Positions 33,803 through 43,516 of a stretch of DNA of 64,000 nucleotides are shown in pieces (positions within the stretch are counted from its first letter, which is position 1; every line of letters begins with the position of its first letter). Source of the stretch: Kiritimatiellia bacterium (GTDB lineage Bacteria; Verrucomicrobiota; Kiritimatiellia; JAAZAB01); assembly GCA_028718125.1 (NCBI GenBank), contig JAQUMN010000011.1:1-64000 (forward strand), read 5' to 3'. The notes under the pieces were generated by a model. The model was not told where the DNA came from. It was given only the letters and a program-made list of their open reading frames with translations, and made no database searches. The position numbers and the translations under genes are program-made.

Positions 33803-35245
33803 CTAACGCGAGGCAACCGGCAGTGATCGGCCATCTCTGTTCTTCCATTCGTTTACCGCCCGCCAGTAAAAGACCATGTTGGTGCTCCCCGGATCGTCAT
33901 CCACGCGGACGGTGAATTGCCGGTCGGTAAGCCCATCCACCTTGCATTTTCCCATACCGCTCTTGCTGTCCGCGGGTTTGACATGCACCACGGCCGGCGT
34001 TGACCCCAGGCCGTGTTCGACGACAGTCGCGTTCGTTCCGCCGGCCATCTTGAGCGTACCTGCACTGTCGGTCACGGTGACCGAATTCGTGCCCCAGATG
34101 ACATGCGGCGACGCATTCGAGATGGGGGAATTGAACAGCCAGTTGCCGCTGATTTGAACGGGCCATTGGCCGCCGGCATCGTTTGTGACGTTTTCATGTA
34201 CGAAAGCATCGATCTTCAGCGGGCTGTTGATCAACATGTTATGATTGAACATGATGCCCTCGCCCTGGATCGCCACCGGTATCCCGCGAAAGATATTGTT
34301 GTGAACCATGTCCATGTAACCTTGAATCCTCACAGACCGGGCTTTGCCGTTGTTGATGACCATGTTACCCGCGATGATCCCGTGGTAACAGCGCCGCCAG
34401 TTGTTGATCGCATGCCCGCGGATCTCCCCGCCGGTGGCGACCAGGACCTTGTTGTTGATGATGTGGTAATTGTTGCAGGCATCGGTCGAAAAGCCAAAGC
34501 CGACGCTTTCCCCGTTATTCACCTGCAAGGTACACCCCTCGATGCGCCCGTTGTAGCCGAGGAGTTCGACGACATGGCTGCCGAAATTGCCCGAGAAGTA
34601 ACAGTTAAGGACCTCGACAACATCACCAATCAGCATGACGGCCATGAGCCGGCAGTTTTCGATGTGGCAATTTTCCACGCTGATATTTTTCGGATAATTC
34701 TTGTCGGGCATTGCCTTGACGCCGTTACAGCCGGCCCAGCCCGACCCTTCGCTCCGGGTCAAATTTGTGCCGTTGCCGTCGATATACAGGTCGCGGACGG
34801 TGACGTCGCTGACGTCCTTGCCGCTGATCCAGATTACGTTGATATTGGTCAAGCCGCCCTGCAGGATCAGGCGGGTGCCGCTTCCCGCGCCGGTCAACAA
34901 AACGTTGCCGCGCAGGATATTGACGCCGCCATATGTGCCTTCAACGCCGCCGATGTTGTACGTGCCTTCGGCCAGGTGCACCCGGCCGCCGTTCGCCGGC
35001 AGGGCGGCAATGGCCGTGTTGATCACGAGGTGGTCGTCCCGGCCCGGGCAGACGTAATCGGCCTGCGCCCTGGCCTGCGCCGGTGAATCGGCGGCCGCCA
35101 CGACAAACGTTGCGGTGCGCACCCCCGTGGCAACTTGCTTTTCCGCCGCCGCGGCCAACGCCCCGCACAACAGCAATGCCGGCAGCAGCCTCCACCGTGC
35201 CGCGCGATATTTCCCCGAAATCCCACTCGTCTTCAATAATTTCAT
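33803..35245 (-). CDS. secreted right-handed beta-helix protein (pectate-lyase-like fold), paralogue 2
   Basis: A 480-residue close paralogue of the 32216-33652 protein, with the same signal peptide and domain order. Differences are concentrated near residues 180-195, where paralogue 1 has a longer basic loop (KTRVRGRHPIYPP), and near 370, where this copy has an extra loop (FVHENVTNDA). The flanking sequence TGCGTCTTTAAGC and GCATGCCCAACGCCGGCC is also duplicated after each gene, so the repeat unit is about 1.6 kb. It is the first gene of the secreted-protein cluster, divergent from the AraC regulator, with a GAGGAGG ribosome binding site. Confidence 0.82.
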   Translation of the reverse strand: MKLLKTSGISGKYRAARWRLLPALLLCGALAAAAEKQVATGVRTATFVVAAADSPAQARAQADYVCPGRDDHLVINTAIAALPANGGRVHLAEGTYNIGGVEGTYGGVNILRGNVLLTGAGSGTRLILQGGLTNINVIWISGKDVSDVTVRDLYIDGNGTNLTRSEGSGWAGCNGVKAMPDKNYPKNISVENCHIENCRLMAVMLIGDVVEVLNCYFSGNFGSHVVELLGYNGRIEGCTLQVNNGESVGFGFSTDACNNYHIINNKVLVATGGEIRGHAINNWRRCYHGIIAGNMVINNGKARSVRIQGYMDMVHNNIFRGIPVAIQGEGIMFNHNMLINSPLKIDAFVHENVTNDAGGQWPVQISGNWLFNSPISNASPHVIWGTNSVTVTDSAGTLKMAGGTNATVVEHGLGSTPAVVHVKPADSKSGMGKCKVDGLTDRQFTVRVDDDPGSTNMVFYWRAVNEWKNRDGRSLPVASR

Positions 35246-35426
35246 GATGCCTCCTCTGATTTAGACTCCATTATCAGCAGCCGCCTTCCGCAATGCTGAA
35301 TCATGTTGTGTCTTTTTTTACGCCGGTCATTTGATGCGTTCAACGGTACTGCACGCCATTGACACCGTTCAACAATTATAATATAAGAAATCGTGCTATG
35401 GCATATAATATTCTGCTGCCGGATAT

Positions 35427-36413
35427 ATGCGCGCGACAACCATCATATCGGCCAGCCTTAAAAAACTGCTGGATCTGACGGAAACCGGCCGGGGCATCGT
35501 TATTTCCGCCCCCCTGCCAGCCCGGCGCGGCGCCGGCAATCTCAAGCGCTATCCGACTGCGCACGCCCACGACGTTTGCGAGATGAAAATCGTGCTGCGC
35601 GGCCGCATGTTGTGCCGTTTCCAGAATCAGTCCCTGAAAGTTCGCGCAGGAGGGATCCTGATCATTCCGGCCAATACGCTCCATGCGGATACCGGCCCGC
35701 AGGATCTGAAGCCCGGCACGCTCTGGCTGAATCTGTGGTTTGTGCGCGGCGCGTTCGGACTTTGCCTTAGCGATGGCCGTGAAATCGCCACGGTTTTCCT
35801 GACCGACGAACAGCATGCGCGTTTGTCGGCGCTGCTTGGCATGGCGCCGGCCGACCTGTGCGCGCACGTCTTTGCGCTGGTGCACGGGCAGGCGCAGCCG
35901 TTGCGCAGCAAGGCGGCGCAGGGCTTTCTAAGCAGTCTCTTTGCCTTGCTGGCACAAACGATAATCACCACGGCAGTCTCGCCCCGCAAGACGGAGGAAT
36001 TGATTGCCCGCGCCGTGACGTTCATGCGGATCATGTATTACAAACCGCGCTTGCGCATTGATGACATCGCTCAGGCCGTGGATCGCTCTCCGTCCTATTT
36101 ATCGCATATCTTCAAGCGGGAAAAGCAGATTTCGGTCTGGCAGGCCTTAGCCGGCATTCGCCTCAACCAGGCCTACCGGCTGTTGCGTCAAGGACGCCAT
36201 TCGGTCAAGGAAGCGGCTTATCAGACGGGCTGGGCGAGTCCGTTCTATTTTTCCCTGCGCTTCAAGCAGAAATTCGGTTATTCGCCTTCCAGCCTGAGCG
36301 GACGCGACATTGCGCTTCCGCCGCCGAAAAATCAGGCGGCCTTCGGGATGAACGCCGGCAGGGACTTTCGCCGCGGCAATGCCAAGCGCCGTCAAACAGC
36401 CTACGCTACCTGA
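35427..36413 (+). CDS. AraC family transcriptional regulator
   Basis: A 328-residue regulator. An N-terminal cupin-like sensing domain (AHAHDVCEMKIVLRGR, GGILIIPANTLHAD) precedes two C-terminal helix-turn-helix motifs (IDDIAQAVDRSPSYLSHIFKRE and VKEAAYQTGWASPFYFSLRF). It is divergent from the beta-helix genes and shares a 180-bp control region with them, so it probably responds to the sugar those proteins release. The last 8 bp overlap the convergent antiporter gene. A tail of about 30 residues after the HTH domain is rich in Arg/Ala and not family-like. Confidence 0.9.
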   Translation: MRATTIISASLKKLLDLTETGRGIVISAPLPARRGAGNLKRYPTAHAHDVCEMKIVLRGRMLCRFQNQSLKVRAGGILIIPANTLHADTGPQDLKPGTLWLNLWFVRGAFGLCLSDGREIATVFLTDEQHARLSALLGMAPADLCAHVFALVHGQAQPLRSKAAQGFLSSLFALLAQTIITTAVSPRKTEELIARAVTFMRIMYYKPRLRIDDIAQAVDRSPSYLSHIFKREKQISVWQALAGIRLNQAYRLLRQGRHSVKEAAYQTGWASPFYFSLRFKQKFGYSPSSLSGRDIALPPPKNQAAFGMNAGRDFRRGNAKRRQTAYAT

Positions 36414-37770
36414 AGAAAATAAATGTTTGCAGAATGAAAACAGGGATGAGGATGGCGAACGACCAGAGAAAATACCCGCCGAAAGACGGCATTTTAACAC
36501 GGGCATGTTCGGCCACGGATTTCACCATGAAATTGGGGCCATTGCCGATATAAGTCATGGCGCCCATAAACACCGTGCCGCAGGAAATTGCGGCCAGGAG
36601 CTCGGGATATTGATCCGCCAAAGCGCCCAAATGAACGGCGGATAAATGGTTATAACTCGCGGCCAGAGTGGCATAGACCAGGTAAGTTGGGGCGTTATCC
36701 AGCACGCCGCTCAGGCCGCCGCTCATCCAGAAATACTGCCAGGGTTCCCGCAAGGCCATCATCCGGCTCTTGGCCTCTAATAATGCCAGGGCCGGGATCA
36801 TGGCGCCGAAAATACCGAAAAACAAAACCGCGACTTCCCAGATCGGCGCGAAGGTGAATTCGTTTTCGTGGCGGATTCTTGCGGATGTCAGGCGATAAGA
36901 GCCGAAGGCCATGGCGCCCATCATGATAATCTGGAAAATCTTGGATGCGATCTCGGCCGCCATTTCGCCCCGGCAGCGGACCAGGATCGGGTGAATGCAA
37001 TAACCTGCCGCCAGGATGACGCCCACCACTCCCAACAGGAACAGCACGTTGACCCAGCCCTGGATGTGGATTTTGCGCTTTGCCTGCTTGATTTCACCGC
37101 TAAGCGTCGCGTGCATATGGTCGGCTTCCCGGCGAAAATACCAGGCATCGAAAATATAAAAAATGAACAGCAGCAGGAAAATGATCAGCGTCCATTGGGG
37201 CGCCAAACGGAGGGTCCAGTCGAAGGGAACACCGCGCAGGAATCCCAAATAAAGGGGCGGGTCGCCCAGGGGCGTCAATAATCCCCCGCAATTGCTGACA
37301 ATGAAAATAAAAAAGATGACGATATGGGCTTTATGCTGGCGCTGGCGGTTGGCCCGGAGCAACGGCCGAATCATGATCATACTGGCCCCGGTAGTGCCCA
37401 GCAAATTTGCCAGGACCGCGCCGATCGCCAAAAAGATCGTGTTCGTATAAGGGAACCCGGAAAAAGCGCCGCTGATGTGAATCCCGCCGGAAATGACGAA
37501 CAAGGAAGCCAGCATTGCCAGAAAAGCCGCGTATTCAAGATACGTAGTCCAGATTTTATGCACGTCGCCGGTGGGAATGAAATACAACAGCATGCCGCTC
37601 GCGGCGCAAACCAGCGCTACCTTGAACTTGTTGAGATGCTTTTCCCACCAGCCTGAAACGACCGGAATAAAAGGAAGGATTGCAATCAACAGGATCAGGC
37701 TTGCGAAAGGCAACACACTCCACAGGGACATTGCGGCGTCTAAATTCTGCCAGTAATGGGAGGCTTCCAT
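36406..37770 (-). CDS. NhaD-type Na+/H+ antiporter (ion transporter superfamily)
   Basis: About 454 residues with some twelve membrane segments. Landmarks are LLGTTGASMIMIRPLLRAN, SNCGGLLTPLGDPPLYLGFL and SGVLDNAPTYLVYAT, which match NhaD-family ion-translocation motifs (TG-S--I-RP, NIGG-LTP-GDPPL, D-APT). The start is uncertain. ATG 37770 is chosen because the first membrane helix (LWSVLPFASLILLIAILPF) follows soon after. An ATG at 37854 would add 28 residues, and neither has a strong ribosome binding site. It is a single gene, probably for sodium or pH homeostasis. Confidence 0.87.
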   Translation of the reverse strand: MEASHYWQNLDAAMSLWSVLPFASLILLIAILPFIPVVSGWWEKHLNKFKVALVCAASGMLLYFIPTGDVHKIWTTYLEYAAFLAMLASLFVISGGIHISGAFSGFPYTNTIFLAIGAVLANLLGTTGASMIMIRPLLRANRQRQHKAHIVIFFIFIVSNCGGLLTPLGDPPLYLGFLRGVPFDWTLRLAPQWTLIIFLLLFIFYIFDAWYFRREADHMHATLSGEIKQAKRKIHIQGWVNVLFLLGVVGVILAAGYCIHPILVRCRGEMAAEIASKIFQIIMMGAMAFGSYRLTSARIRHENEFTFAPIWEVAVLFFGIFGAMIPALALLEAKSRMMALREPWQYFWMSGGLSGVLDNAPTYLVYATLAASYNHLSAVHLGALADQYPELLAAISCGTVFMGAMTYIGNGPNFMVKSVAEHARVKMPSFGGYFLWSFAILIPVFILQTFIFFR

Positions 37771-37899
37771 CAGGAGTCTACAAAGAAAGTTAAAAAGATA
37801 CCAACCGGAATCCAAGACAATTAGACAACCGGGATGTTGCCCCTGCTCCGCCATCGCAACCGCTGTGACCCATCCCAGTTAATGTTCATGCTATCATGT

Positions 37900-37965
37900 A
37901 TGCTTGCCCAGACAAGCCTGTTTTCTGAATGTCTTCTGAATGTCCGGATGTCCGGAAATGCTTGA
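37900..37965. repeat. short degenerate CTGAATGTC repeats
   Basis: TTCTGAATGTC occurs twice and is followed by CGGATGTCCGGA in the spacer upstream of the 38028 gene. The period is irregular (8-10 nt). Related in style to the heptad tracts. Confidence 0.35.
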
Positions 37966-38027
37966 TTGCGTTTCATCAAATTCATACGATACGTCCTGTT
38001 ATATAACTTGAACAAGGAGCCGCAATC

Positions 38028-40868
38028 GTGTCATACCTTCCTCCCGAACCGCCGCAACCGTCGGAAACGGCCTGGAAGTTCATCGCCGAACTCTCAAGCC
38101 CGCTGTGGACCAGGATTGATTGGACGCCGCGCGCCGTCCGGAACAACGAGGCCGGATTTGGTCAGGGCGCCACCGTCGAGCGCGGCTTCGCCGGCGAGGG
38201 CGATCGCCTGGACACCGCCTACGCCGATCTTGACCGGTTCCTGGCTGCCGCCGGCGTGAGCCGGGCCGGCCCGTTTCGCATCCGCACCGGGCGTATGGCC
38301 ACCCCGTTGCGCGAGACCTACCGCGTTATCGTGACCCCGGAGGGATGCGACATCCTTGCCGCCGGCCCGGAAGGAATCCGGCGCGGCATCTTCTTTGTCG
38401 AGGACCAGATGCTGCGTGCCGGTGGCCCATTCCTGCCGCTCGGCAAAGTCGAACGCCGCCCGGTTATCCGCACCCGCATTTCGCGCTGCTTCTTCGGCCC
38501 GATCCACCGTCCGCCTAAGAACCGCGACGAACTGACCGACAACGTGGACTATTACCCGGATGAGTACCTGAACCGGCTCGCTCATGAAGGCATCAACGGC
38601 CTGTGGCTCACCATCCATTTCAGCGAGATTTGCGCGCAGGCGGCCATCCCCGAATACGGACGCGATCCAAAACAGCGACTCGACAAACTGCGCCGCACCG
38701 TCGAACGCTGCGCCCGCTACGGGATCAGGATCTATACCTGCTGCTGTGAACCGCAGCCCATCTATTCGGATAGTCCGGCAGCGAAGGCACACCCGGAACT
38801 GCTCGGCCATTCCTGGCAGGGAAACAAACGCCATTACTTCTGCACCAGCAACCCCACGGCGATGGCCTACCTTGAAGAGGTCATGTACAACCTCTTCGCC
38901 GCAGCGCCCGGTCTGGGCGGCATCATCAACATCAGCATCGGCGAGGGCGGTTCACACTGCTATTCCGGCGCACCGTGGGGCATCAACTGCCCGCGCTGCA
39001 AAAATCGATCCCCGTATGACGTGCTCAACGACACTGTTGCAGCCATGGCGCGCGGCATGCACACGGCTGACCCGGCCGCCGAGTGCATCTCGTGGCCTTA
39101 TGGGCAATACTGGTCGTGGGGCGACGCCATGACGGCAGAGTCCGCCGGACGCCTGCCGCCAGGCATTATTCTCCAGCACAACTTCGAATCTTCCGCAATC
39201 GGCGAGCAGTGCGGGCGCAAAATCCGCATCTTCGACTACTGGCTGTCCTTCATCGGCCCCAGCCGGCTGTTCACGGACTGCGCCAAGGCGGCGGTGAAAA
39301 ACGGCAACCGTATGTTTGCCAAGCTGCAGGTGGGCTGCAGCCATGAAGTTGCCACGGCGCCTTTCGTGCCCGTGCCCGGCCATTTGTATCGCAAGTACAA
39401 GATCATGCACGAACTGGGCGTGAGCGGCGTCATGCAGTGCTGGTATTTCGGCAACTACCCCGGCATCATGAACAAATCCGCGGGCGAACTCGCCTTTGCC
39501 CCGTTCCCGAAGACGGAAGGCACGTTTCTGCTCTCAATGGCGCGGCGCGACTGGGGCGATGACGCCAAAAACGTGGTGCGCGCCTGGAAGCTGTTTCAGC
39601 GCGGCTACAGCCACTTCCCTCTGAACCAAATGTTCGGCTGGTACGGTCCCCTGCACGACGCGCCCACATGGCCGCTGCATCTCGAACCGGCCGACAAGAT
39701 CATCGCGCCCTCGTGGGAGATCGCGTCGTACCAGACCCGGAAGCCTTACCCGGCCAGCGGGGACCGCATCGGCGAGTGCTTTTACTACACGCACACGCTG
39801 GATGAAATCATCTTGCTCTGCGGCGAGATGTCACGCCACTGGAACCGCGGCGTGGATATCCTGAAGAAGATGCTGCCCCGCTACGCGCACAACGAAGAAC
39901 GCCGGCGCGATATCGGCGTGGCCACGGCACTGGGAATCCAGTTTGAGAGCGCCGCGAATATTATGCGCTTCTACGCCATGCGCGAGGAGCTGCCATGGAA
40001 GCCGCAGGCTGAGCAGAAAAAGCTCCTCGCGGCGATGAAACGCATCGTAAAGCGCGAGCTGACCCGCGATGCCGAACTGCTTGAGCTCTCCAAGGCCGAC
40101 TCGCGGCTCGGGTTCCATTCCGAGGCGGAAGGCTACAAATACTTCCCCGCTAAAATAGAGTGGCGAATGCTGCAACTCCGGCGGCTTTTGAACGCGGAGT
40201 TCCCTCAGGCAGTGCGCCGGATCCGGCGCGGAGAAGCGCTATGGCCCGAATACACCGGGCAACAACCGCAAGGCCCGACATACGGCAGTCGCCATGTCAA
40301 CGCCGCCCCGCCCCTGGACGGCAAGTATACCGGCCCGGTGTGGGATGGCTTGCCGGAGGTCGAACTGCAAGTCAGGGGCGGCAAGCACGCCGATGCCAGC
40401 CAGGACACATCAGGCGTGAAGACCTCCTGGAAAGCCTGCCACAACGACCAGGCCTTGTACTTCGCCGTGCGCTGTGTCCTGGCTGACCCCGCCAAGCCTG
40501 ACGCGTTCCCCGGCGAGAGCGTGAAACTGCTGATTGAACCGCGGCGACTCTGGCCATGCCAGTGGTATATCGTCAACACTGACGGCTCGGTGTCCGCTTC
40601 CGAGGCTTACAACCTCGGCGGTGACAACGCCTGGACCGCGGCCGTCCAGCGCGCCGGGAGCGAGTGGTCAACCACGGTGCGGATTCCTTTCTCACGCCTG
40701 CGCCCGAGCGGTGCGCCCGTGCGTCCGATGCGCGTGGATTTGGAGCGGCGCGTTGCCCTGCCCGGCGGCAACATCATGTTCTCCTGGATGGAGCGGCACC
40801 CGCTCGAGAGTCGGCTCGCGCACGGCTCGACAAACCCGGCCGATTTTGGGTGGCTAATTCCCGGCTAA
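38028..40868 (+). CDS. large glycosidase-like protein with C-terminal CBM9-type domain
   Basis: A 946-residue protein starting at GTG with AAGGAG upstream. It has no signal peptide. The N-terminal 130 residues look like the GH20/GH67 accessory domain (YRVIVTPEGCDILAAGPEGIRRGIF). A TIM-barrel-like region follows (YPDEYLNRLAHEGINGLWLTIHFSE; IINISIGEGGSHC; SWPYGQYWSWG). A helical region comes next, then a C-terminal carbohydrate-binding family 9-like sandwich (LDGKYTGPVWDGLPEVEL; SWKACHNDQALYFAVRC). Glu in SIGEGGSH is a candidate catalytic acid by position only. I infer a glycoside hydrolase related to GH67/GH20, with substrate unknown. Confidence 0.65.
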   Translation: MSYLPPEPPQPSETAWKFIAELSSPLWTRIDWTPRAVRNNEAGFGQGATVERGFAGEGDRLDTAYADLDRFLAAAGVSRAGPFRIRTGRMATPLRETYRVIVTPEGCDILAAGPEGIRRGIFFVEDQMLRAGGPFLPLGKVERRPVIRTRISRCFFGPIHRPPKNRDELTDNVDYYPDEYLNRLAHEGINGLWLTIHFSEICAQAAIPEYGRDPKQRLDKLRRTVERCARYGIRIYTCCCEPQPIYSDSPAAKAHPELLGHSWQGNKRHYFCTSNPTAMAYLEEVMYNLFAAAPGLGGIINISIGEGGSHCYSGAPWGINCPRCKNRSPYDVLNDTVAAMARGMHTADPAAECISWPYGQYWSWGDAMTAESAGRLPPGIILQHNFESSAIGEQCGRKIRIFDYWLSFIGPSRLFTDCAKAAVKNGNRMFAKLQVGCSHEVATAPFVPVPGHLYRKYKIMHELGVSGVMQCWYFGNYPGIMNKSAGELAFAPFPKTEGTFLLSMARRDWGDDAKNVVRAWKLFQRGYSHFPLNQMFGWYGPLHDAPTWPLHLEPADKIIAPSWEIASYQTRKPYPASGDRIGECFYYTHTLDEIILLCGEMSRHWNRGVDILKKMLPRYAHNEERRRDIGVATALGIQFESAANIMRFYAMREELPWKPQAEQKKLLAAMKRIVKRELTRDAELLELSKADSRLGFHSEAEGYKYFPAKIEWRMLQLRRLLNAEFPQAVRRIRRGEALWPEYTGQQPQGPTYGSRHVNAAPPLDGKYTGPVWDGLPEVELQVRGGKHADASQDTSGVKTSWKACHNDQALYFAVRCVLADPAKPDAFPGESVKLLIEPRRLWPCQWYIVNTDGSVSASEAYNLGGDNAWTAAVQRAGSEWSTTVRIPFSRLRPSGAPVRPMRVDLERRVALPGGNIMFSWMERHPLESRLAHGSTNPADFGWLIPG

Positions 40869-40929
40869 GAACCTGTGCCATCCTTCGCAAACTGACGCAA
40901 TTTGAAAATCAACTTGAATCGGGGACTTC

Positions 40930-41283
40930 ATGCCGACACCATTCCAAAAGAAAGTGTATGCCGCGCTCTTGCACGTTCCGCGCGGGCGGGTAATAACCTA
41001 CAAGCAGTTGGCCGCGTATCTGGGTTGTCGCTCCTGCCGCGCCGTGGGCCAGGCATTGAAGCGCAACCCGTATGCGCCGCAAGTGCCCTGTCACCGGGTG
41101 ATTGCCTCAGACCTGAAGCCGGGCGGTTTCATGGGCCGGCGCGGGGGCGCCGCCCTGCGCCGCAAACTGGAGCTGCTCGCAAACGAGGGTGTTCCGTTCC
41201 ACGCCGGCAGGTTGGCCGAACCCAGCCGGATTTTTTCGTTTCCGGATCGCCGTGAGCATCCGGCATGCGCCCGGAAATCATGA
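40930..41283 (+). CDS. methylated-DNA--protein-cysteine methyltransferase (Ogt/MGMT)
   Basis: A 117-residue suicide DNA-repair protein that removes alkyl groups from O6-guanine. It consists only of the DNA-binding/catalytic domain: FQKKVYAALLHVPRGRVITYKQLA, CRAVGQALKRNP, and PCHRV with the acceptor Cys54. The N-terminal domain of full-length Ogt is absent, as in short MGMT-like proteins. Because the active cysteine is present it is not an alkyltransferase-like (ATL) protein. The C-terminus (RIFSFPDRREHPACARKS) is longer than usual. It starts 61 nt after the large glycosidase gene. Confidence 0.9.
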   Translation: MPTPFQKKVYAALLHVPRGRVITYKQLAAYLGCRSCRAVGQALKRNPYAPQVPCHRVIASDLKPGGFMGRRGGAALRRKLELLANEGVPFHAGRLAEPSRIFSFPDRREHPACARKS

Positions 41284-41306
41284 GCGCTGTCAGCCGGAGG
41301 CAAGTT

Positions 41307-42149
41307 TCAGGTTAATGGGAACCATGGCGCCATGAATTCCCTGGCCTGGCGCAAACCTTTTTCTGTCGCCGGAAGCTTACATTCGGGATGCCAGCAGCCC
41401 TCATATTCAACCGACACGTAGTCATTGTATCCGGCAGACTTCAGATGCTCCATGACCCAGGGAATATCGAGCCGGCCTTCGCCGAAAAGCGTGCAAAAAA
41501 GACGATGCGGCGCAAAACCGTCATTGCCGAAATAATGGGCGTAGCCATCCTTCAGATGGACGTGGTAAATATATTTCTGCATGAGCTCAAAACCGGCTTT
41601 GTAATCGATATCGATGCCCATCAGGTTGCCGGGCTCATAGATAATGCCGAAAGCGGATGAATCCACTGCCTGGCACAACGCCGCCATCTGGGTGGGGAAT
41701 GCGGAAATACTGCCGCCATGATTTTCAACGACCAGCCGCACGCCTTTGCTTTGCGCATAGCCCGCCGCTTCCTCAAAATGCGGGACGGCCCGCTCCAGAA
41801 TCGGCGCCAGCACTTCGCCGCCCGATGAGACGCGCGCCAGCTTGGCGCCGAGATCAACCGCAAGGTCAACTTCGTCCTTGATCTCCTTTACGGCTTTCTG
41901 GCGATCCATCAAGTTTTCAGACGCAATTGTATCGCCAACGCTACCGGCCAGGGAACAGATTTTAACTCCATGTTTCGCCGCCAACGCGGCCACGGCCTTG
42001 CGCTGCGCGGCGTTCATGGAACGATTTACGTGGGCCGTCGGGCTGTAAGCGAGACAATCCGCGTAGAAATATCCGCACTGCGCCATGACCCGGAAAGCTT
42101 CATCGGCCTTGCGATCACGCAAACCAATCGTGCAGACTGAGAGTTTCAT
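41307..42149 (-). CDS. sugar phosphate isomerase/epimerase (xylose-isomerase-like TIM barrel)
   Basis: A 280-residue protein of the AP-endonuclease-2/IolE-like superfamily. Metal-site segments include LVVENHGGSI, GIIYEPGNLMG, YIYHVHLKDGY and DYVSVEYEGCW, giving the Glu-Asp/His-His-Glu set expected for a divalent cation. It probably isomerises or epimerises a sugar or inositol derivative. The ATG at 42149 overlaps the stop of the Gfo/Idh/MocA gene as ATGA, so the two enzymes are coupled and likely act in one oxidation/isomerisation route. The substrate is unknown. Confidence 0.88.
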   Translation of the reverse strand: MKLSVCTIGLRDRKADEAFRVMAQCGYFYADCLAYSPTAHVNRSMNAAQRKAVAALAAKHGVKICSLAGSVGDTIASENLMDRQKAVKEIKDEVDLAVDLGAKLARVSSGGEVLAPILERAVPHFEEAAGYAQSKGVRLVVENHGGSISAFPTQMAALCQAVDSSAFGIIYEPGNLMGIDIDYKAGFELMQKYIYHVHLKDGYAHYFGNDGFAPHRLFCTLFGEGRLDIPWVMEHLKSAGYNDYVSVEYEGCWHPECKLPATEKGLRQAREFMAPWFPLT

Positions 42150-43327
42150 GAACGCTTCGCTTTCTTTGCTGCGGCCTTTGCGCGCGGAGCAGACGCATAT
42201 ACATGGGGGTTTTGCGCGCGGCATAATTCAAAGACCGCCACCTGGCGCCGCACCTGCTCCGGCGTGATCTGCAACGGCTGGCCTTCGGCCAGCGTCTTGT
42301 AAAGCATGGTGTAATAGGAGGCCGCCATGGCGGCAAAAAGATCGCTGCTGGCGGCCGGGCCGCCCTTGGCGGGCATGAGATCATTGGCCGAATTTAAATA
42401 TGTGGAACCAGCGGCTTTCGTGGGATCAAAAGCCCACGCGCCCGCATGCCATTTGAGTTCCTCGTTGCAATAGCTGGGAGTGCCGTCGATTTTGCAGAGC
42501 GGCGCCGCGCCCAATTTCTGCAGGGGGGCTTCCTCCAGTTTGAAATATTTCCATTCCAGGTTGGTTGTGCTGCCCTTCAATCCGCCGCGTGTGCCCTGGA
42601 GATTGTAAGTGAAACACGGATAAGCACAGCAGGATGAAATTTCGATGTCAATCACAGGCTTTTGCGCGCCGCTCAGGATTACTTTGACGTAATCTTCCGC
42701 GTCGCCCAGGGTGTTGTCCGTACGGTCCATATAACAGCGCACGTCCGGCATCCCTTCCCCGAACAGATACAAAGCCTGATCCAGCGGATGCGGGCCGGTA
42801 TTCATCAGGTTGCCGCCCCATCGCTCCTGCATGGTCTGCCAGTCCCACCGGCGGCCGAATCCGTTATAAGCCATTGAAATCTGGACGATCCGCCCCAAAA
42901 CTCCCGATTCGATCAGTTGCTGAATCTGCTGCAACGCGGGCGCAAAACGCGATTGCTGAAAGACCGCCAGCAATTTGCCGGACTTTTTGGAAGCGGCAAT
43001 CATACGGTCAACGTCCTTTACCGTGGAGGCCATCGGTTTTTCGCAGAGGACGTTGAATCCGGCTTCGAGCACCTCGATGCTCACCGCCGGATGGCAACAG
43101 CTGAAAGTGGCATTGACAATCAGGTCGAGGTCTCGTTTTTTAAACAAGTCGTGGTAATCGGCAAATGTCTCGCACCGCAATTCTGCGGCCGCCCGCTGCC
43201 GGCGGTCGGCGAGTTCGTCGGCAATGGCCACGATCTTATAGCGCTGCGTATCGCGAAGCAAGTGCGCGGCATGGATGTTGCGCCCGCTCCGCCCCTGCCC
43301 GATTATTCCAACCTTGATTTGTTTCAT
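42146..43327 (-). CDS. Gfo/Idh/MocA family oxidoreductase
   Basis: A 393-residue NAD(P)-dependent sugar dehydrogenase. The Rossmann motif GIIGQGRSGRNIHA lies at the N-terminus, CEKPMAST is the conserved EKP catalytic lysine block, and GGNLMNTGPHPLDQALYLF supplies the catalytic histidine. A Lys/Ala-rich tail (RAKAAAKKAKRS) ends the protein. A strong AAGGAGG precedes the ATG. It is translationally coupled with the isomerase gene downstream and divergent from the GH3 gene, with a 190-bp shared control region. It probably oxidises a sugar or inositol. Confidence 0.92.
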   Translation of the reverse strand: MKQIKVGIIGQGRSGRNIHAAHLLRDTQRYKIVAIADELADRRQRAAAELRCETFADYHDLFKKRDLDLIVNATFSCCHPAVSIEVLEAGFNVLCEKPMASTVKDVDRMIAASKKSGKLLAVFQQSRFAPALQQIQQLIESGVLGRIVQISMAYNGFGRRWDWQTMQERWGGNLMNTGPHPLDQALYLFGEGMPDVRCYMDRTDNTLGDAEDYVKVILSGAQKPVIDIEISSCCAYPCFTYNLQGTRGGLKGSTTNLEWKYFKLEEAPLQKLGAAPLCKIDGTPSYCNEELKWHAGAWAFDPTKAAGSTYLNSANDLMPAKGGPAASSDLFAAMAASYYTMLYKTLAEGQPLQITPEQVRRQVAVFELCRAQNPHVYASAPRAKAAAKKAKRS

Positions 43328-43516
43328 CGTTTGCTTATCCTCCTTGTTTAAGAAAAAGTTGTTTTCAGAAAAATATGGTTGTACTATTGATCAGGCCGGG
43401 GAAAAAATCAATACTTCGTTTGATCTCCACCGGGCAGGGTTATGCAAACATGCTTCAAACACACTGATGCTTGCGTATAAATCAGGGAACCAGCCCATGC
43501 TGGAAAGGAAAGCCGC

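Noticed and set aside
34013-35086. A 357-codon plus-strand open frame
   Set aside because: It is the complement of the beta-helix paralogue, and the paralogous gene has an equivalent shadow. No start signal is present.
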